Part shown: positions 60,995 through 64,000 of the stretch, piece after piece
Numbering within the stretch: the first letter of the stretch is position 1
Layout: every line of letters begins with the position of its first letter
Assembly (NCBI RefSeq): GCF_030814655.1
Contig: NZ_JAUSVK010000001.1
Location: 4,471,001-4,535,000, forward strand
Source of the DNA: Labrys monachus
GTDB lineage: Bacteria; Pseudomonadota; Alphaproteobacteria; Rhizobiales; Labraceae
Direction of reading: 5' to 3'
DNA length: 64,000 bases
Position numbers and translations under genes: made by a program
Notes under the pieces: model-generated
Told to the model about the DNA's origin: nothing
Databases searched by the model: none
What the model saw: only the letters and a program-made list of their open reading frames with translations

Positions 60995-61816
60995 TCACAG
61001 GGACGGGTCGCGCATCGAGCTGTGCCACGGGATGGCAATGCGCTCGAGCCGGGCCACCACGGCGAAGAGGATCACGCCCATCACGGCCGAGACGGCCATG
61101 GCGGCCCAGAGCCGGGGCATGTTGAGGTTCTTGTAGGACGACATGATCACGAAGCCGAGCCCGCGATCGGCCTGCACGAATTCGGCGACGATGGCCCCGA
61201 TGACCGAGAAGGTGACGTTCAGCTTCAGGCCGACGAAGACATAGGGCAGAGCGCTGGGCAGGCGCATCTTCAGGAAGCGCTGCCAGGAAGAGGCGGCGGC
61301 GACGTGGAACACGTCCATGATCGTGCGGTCATAGGATTGCAGGCCCTTCATCATGTTGAGGGCGAGGGGAAAGAAGGAGAGCAGCGCGGTGACGGCGATC
61401 TTCGAGGAGACGCCGTTGCCGAGCCAGAGGATGATGATGGGGGCGATACCCACGACGGGAATGGTGTTGGCGGCGATGACATAGGGGAGCAAGGCCCGGC
61501 TCATGATGGTCGAATAGGCAAAGGCGATGCCGAGCAGCGCGCCGAGGACGGAACCGATCACGAAGCCCACGATCGCCTCGCCGCCGGTGATGGCGGCCTG
61601 GCTGAAGATGGAGCCGTGGTTGAACCAGATGGCCTGCCAGATGCCGCTCGGCGCCGGCATGAGGTAGGACGGCACCTGCCAGGCCGCGATGGCCCATTCC
61701 CACGCCGCGACGACGACGACGAAGGTCAGGAGCGCCGGCCATGCGGCGGTCGCGAACGCCGCGATCCTGCTTTTCCACGCGGTTTGCTCCGAGCCTTCGG
61801 ACACGATGCTAACCAT
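60995..61816 (-). CDS. ABC transporter permease (BPD_transp_1, SsuC/ThiX type)
   Basis: 273 residues, six helices. WEWAIAAWQVPSYLMPAPSG, ANTIPVVGIAPIIILWLGNG and the coupling loop HVAAASSWQRFLKMRLPSAL are typical. DRGLGFVIMSSYKNLNMPRL closes the signature. It overlaps the ATPase gene by eight bases. Confidence 0.93.
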   Translation of the reverse strand: MVSIVSEGSEQTAWKSRIAAFATAAWPALLTFVVVVAAWEWAIAAWQVPSYLMPAPSGIWQAIWFNHGSIFSQAAITGGEAIVGFVIGSVLGALLGIAFAYSTIMSRALLPYVIAANTIPVVGIAPIIILWLGNGVSSKIAVTALLSFFPLALNMMKGLQSYDRTIMDVFHVAAASSWQRFLKMRLPSALPYVFVGLKLNVTFSVIGAIVAEFVQADRGLGFVIMSSYKNLNMPRLWAAMAVSAVMGVILFAVVARLERIAIPWHSSMRDPSL

Positions 61817-62657
61817 GGGCTTCGAAGCCTCCTTCGAGCTCAGCCAGGCCTTCCTGCGCGAGCGCGATGAATTTGGGGTCGTTGCGCACCGCCAGATGCC
61901 TCGGGCGGGCGAGATCGATTGCGAGGATCGAGCGGATCCGCCCGGGCCGGGGCGACATCACGACGACCCGGTCGGAAAGCAGGATCGCCTCGCGGATCGA
62001 GTGCGTGACGAAGAGGACGGTCATGCGCTGGCGCTGCGAGAGTTCCAGCAGCTCCATGTTGAGCCGGTCGCGGGTGATCTGGTCGAGCGCGCCGAAAGGC
62101 TCGTCCATCAGCAGCACCTTCGGCGCCGTCGACATGGCGCGCGCGATCGAGGCGCGCTGGCGCATGCCGCCCGAGAGCTGGCGCGGATAGGCCCGCTCGA
62201 AGCCGGCAAGGCCGACGAGGCGGATCAGCTCCAGCGCCCGCTTCTCGCGCTCGGCGTGGCGCACGCCCTGCAGCTCCAGCGGCAGCATCACATTCGCCAG
62301 GATGGTGCGCCATTCGAGCAAAGCGGAATCCTGGAACACGAAGCCGATGTCGCGCCGCAGGCGGGCCGCCTTCGGGCTCTGTCCCGCGACCGTCGCCCGG
62401 CCGGACGAGGGCGCGAGGAGATCGGCGGCGACACGCAGGAGCGTGCTCTTGCCGCAGCCCGACGGGCCGACCAGCGAGACGAATTCGCCCTCGGCGAGGG
62501 TGAGCGAAACATCGTCGAGGGCGAGCACGTCGCCATGCCCGCCGGTCGCCTTGAACTTCACGCCGACCGATTGGAAATCGACCAGCACCGGCGAGGCGGT
62601 CGCGGCGATCTTCGGGTCGGGCGCTTGCTGGGTCTGTGTCATGGCTGGCTGCATCAT
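61809..62657 (-). CDS. ABC transporter ATPase (nitrate/sulfonate/taurine type)
   Basis: 282 residues from ATG 62657, which overlaps the aldehyde dehydrogenase stop (ATGA); starts at 62654 and 62642 are also possible. Walker A GPSGCGKSTLL, signature [15 protein letters not shown], Walker B VLLMDEPFGALDQITRDRLN and H-loop THSIREAILLSDRVVVMSPR are all present. Energises uptake by the neighbouring permease and binding protein. Confidence 0.93.
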   Translation of the reverse strand: MMQPAMTQTQQAPDPKIAATASPVLVDFQSVGVKFKATGGHGDVLALDDVSLTLAEGEFVSLVGPSGCGKSTLLRVAADLLAPSSGRATVAGQSPKAARLRRDIGFVFQDSALLEWRTILANVMLPLELQGVRHAEREKRALELIRLVGLAGFERAYPRQLSGGMRQRASIARAMSTAPKVLLMDEPFGALDQITRDRLNMELLELSQRQRMTVLFVTHSIREAILLSDRVVVMSPRPGRIRSILAIDLARPRHLAVRNDPKFIALAQEGLAELEGGFEAHG

Positions 62658-64000
62658 CCGTAGCGCTGGCCTCCGCCGAACCAGTCGTCGAATTTCGGCG
62701 CCGTGCGCACGACGACGCTGCGCTTGCGCTGGTAGCTCTTGAGCGCATCCCAGCCGTTTTCCTTGCCGTAGCCGCTGTTGGCGTAGCCGCCCCAGATCGA
62801 GCGCGGATCGTTCTTGTGGTGATCGTTGATCCAGACGATTCCGGCCCTGACGGCCCCCGCGACGCGATGGGCCCGGGCGACATTGCCGGTCCATACGGCA
62901 GCGCCGAGGGCGAAGGGCGTGTCGTTGGCGAGCCGCAGCGCCTGCTCCTCCGTCTCGAACCGGCTCACCGCCGCCACGGGACCGAAGACCTCCTCGCGGA
63001 AGAGCGACATGGCCGGCGTCACATCGGCGAGAATCGTCGGCTCGACGAAATTGCCGCGGTCGAAAGGCGCGGCGAGATCCGGCCTGGCGCCGCCGCAGAC
63101 GAGGCGCGCGCCCTGCGCCACGGCCTCGGCGGCAAAGGCCAGGCAGCGATCGCGCGATAACGGCGTGATGACCGGCCCCATGTCGGTCTCGGCCAGGGCG
63201 GGATCGCCGACCCGCAGGGCCTCCGCGCGACGGGCGAAAGCCGCCAGGAAAGCGTCATGGATATCGGAGGCGACGAGAAAGCGGCTGGCGGAAACGCAGG
63301 TCTGGCCCGCGGCCACGAAGGCCGAGAACACGGCGGCGGCCGCCGCCTCCTCGACATCCGCATCCTCGAAGACGAGGACGGGCGTCTTTCCGCCCAGTTC
63401 CAGCGTGCAGGGGACGAGACGCTGGGCCGCCGCCGCGGCAACGATGCGGCCGGTGGCGGTGCCGCCGGTGAGGTCGATATGCTGCACCTGCGGCGACGCG
63501 CAGAGCAGCGCCCCCGTGCGGCCGTCGCCGGTCACGACATTCACGAGCCCTTCCGGCAGGCCGGCCTCCGTCGCCCATTGCGCCAGCAGGAGCGGCGTCA
63601 CCGGCGCGAGCTCCGACGGCTTGACGACCACCGCATTGCCGGCGGCCAGCGCGGCCGCGAGCTTCTTCACCAGGATGAGGATGGGATGGTTCCACGGCGT
63701 CAGCAGCGCACAGACGCCGTGGGGCTCATAGGCGGTATAGGTGAGGAAGCCGCCCCGAACCCGGTTGGATTCGCCTTCGAGCCCGGCCGCGATGCCGCCG
63801 AAATAGTCGAGCCATTCCGGGATCCTGCCCATCTGGGCCCGCATTTCGCGAATGGGCCGCCCGGTGATCGCGGCCTCCAGTTCGGCCAGCTCCGGCATTT
63901 TCCGGCGCAGGCAGTCGGCAAGGGCGCGCAGATGCCGCCCGCGGTCGAGCGGATCGACGAACCTCCAGCGTTCGGACGCCGCCTGGGCCGCGTTCGTCGC
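62654..64000 (-). CDS. Aldehyde dehydrogenase family protein (5' end outside window)
   Basis: The frame is open to the window edge, so the N terminus is missing; 448 residues are visible of about 490. The start of the visible part (ERWRFVDPLDRGRHLRALAD) is the usual N-terminal helix. TPWNHPILILVKKLAAALAA, LELGGKTPVLVFEDADVEEA (catalytic Glu), AGQTCVSASRFLV (catalytic Cys) and EEVFGPVAAVSRFETEEQAL are complete. It belongs near betaine-aldehyde/aminoaldehyde dehydrogenases and should oxidise the aldehyde released by the amine oxidase of this operon to the acid with NAD(P)+. Confidence 0.95.
   Translation of the reverse strand, partial: ATNAAQAASERWRFVDPLDRGRHLRALADCLRRKMPELAELEAAITGRPIREMRAQMGRIPEWLDYFGGIAAGLEGESNRVRGGFLTYTAYEPHGVCALLTPWNHPILILVKKLAAALAAGNAVVVKPSELAPVTPLLLAQWATEAGLPEGLVNVVTGDGRTGALLCASPQVQHIDLTGGTATGRIVAAAAAQRLVPCTLELGGKTPVLVFEDADVEEAAAAAVFSAFVAAGQTCVSASRFLVASDIHDAFLAAFARRAEALRVGDPALAETDMGPVITPLSRDRCLAFAAEAVAQGARLVCGGARPDLAAPFDRGNFVEPTILADVTPAMSLFREEVFGPVAAVSRFETEEQALRLANDTPFALGAAVWTGNVARAHRVAGAVRAGIVWINDHHKNDPRSIWGGYANSGYGKENGWDALKSYQRKRSVVVRTAPKFDDWFGGGQRYG

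Overview
The window is high-GC DNA from an alphaproteobacterium, most likely Hyphomicrobiales (Rhizobiales). I infer this from the gene families (Omp25/31-type and porin-2 outer-membrane proteins, a YkuD protein of the Rhizobiales exported type, many amide and amino-acid transporters), the codon use and the palindromic intergenic repeats. No database search was possible. No rRNA, complete tRNA, insertion sequence or CRISPR array was recognised.

Layout. 1-5.5 kb: an XRE regulator cut by the window edge, a luciferase-like flavin oxidoreductase, a palindromic intergenic repeat, a small exported protein, a divergent L,D-transpeptidase-fold protein and a PhoU-like fragment. 5.8-9.5 kb: a lower-GC, minus-strand island of three coupled genes (2-oxoglutarate/Fe(II) dioxygenase-like, HEPN-like plus zinc ribbon, and a GHKL ATPase fused to a PD-(D/E)xK nuclease-like domain). 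It is a candidate undescribed defence or conflict system. 9.9-29 kb: mostly housekeeping and metabolic genes: DUF971, moaA, solA-like, two EamA transporters, an enoyl-CoA hydratase-like gene, a hydroxyisobutyrate-dehydrogenase-like gene, a polar amino-acid transporter without its ATPase, cobS and cobT, a metallo-hydrolase, dusA, an Omp25/31 porin and a second luciferase-like enzyme.

29.3-50.5 kb is the regulatory core. Two AmiC/AmiR (amide sensor plus ANTAR antiterminator) pairs stand back to back around 40.8 kb. The left pair reads into hyuA, hyuB, a binding protein, two permeases and two ATPases. The right pair reads into a binding protein, two permeases, two ATPases, an FmdA-type amidase and a tandem nitrilase-like protein. 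The leader of each amiC, and the amiR-hyuA junction, carries an intrinsic terminator with nearby hairpins of the kind ANTAR proteins use. The likely logic is that AmiC releases AmiR when an amide or hydantoin-like ligand is bound, and AmiR then lets transcription pass the terminator, so that uptake and hydrolysis of nitrogen compounds are made together.

50.5-53.3 kb holds a tauABC-like aliphatic sulfonate or nitrogen/sulfur-compound transporter. 53.6-64 kb is a long minus-strand catabolic operon running from an aldehyde dehydrogenase (cut by the window end) through an ABC transporter, a leaderless THI5/NMT1-like binding protein, an HcnABC-like three-part amine oxidase, a short-chain dehydrogenase, a nucleoside hydrolase and a maleate-isomerase/arylmalonate-decarboxylase-like enzyme. 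It probably oxidises an imported amine or amino compound to an aldehyde and then to an acid. Strong GC-rich stem-loops sit just after the stop codons of four different binding-protein genes.
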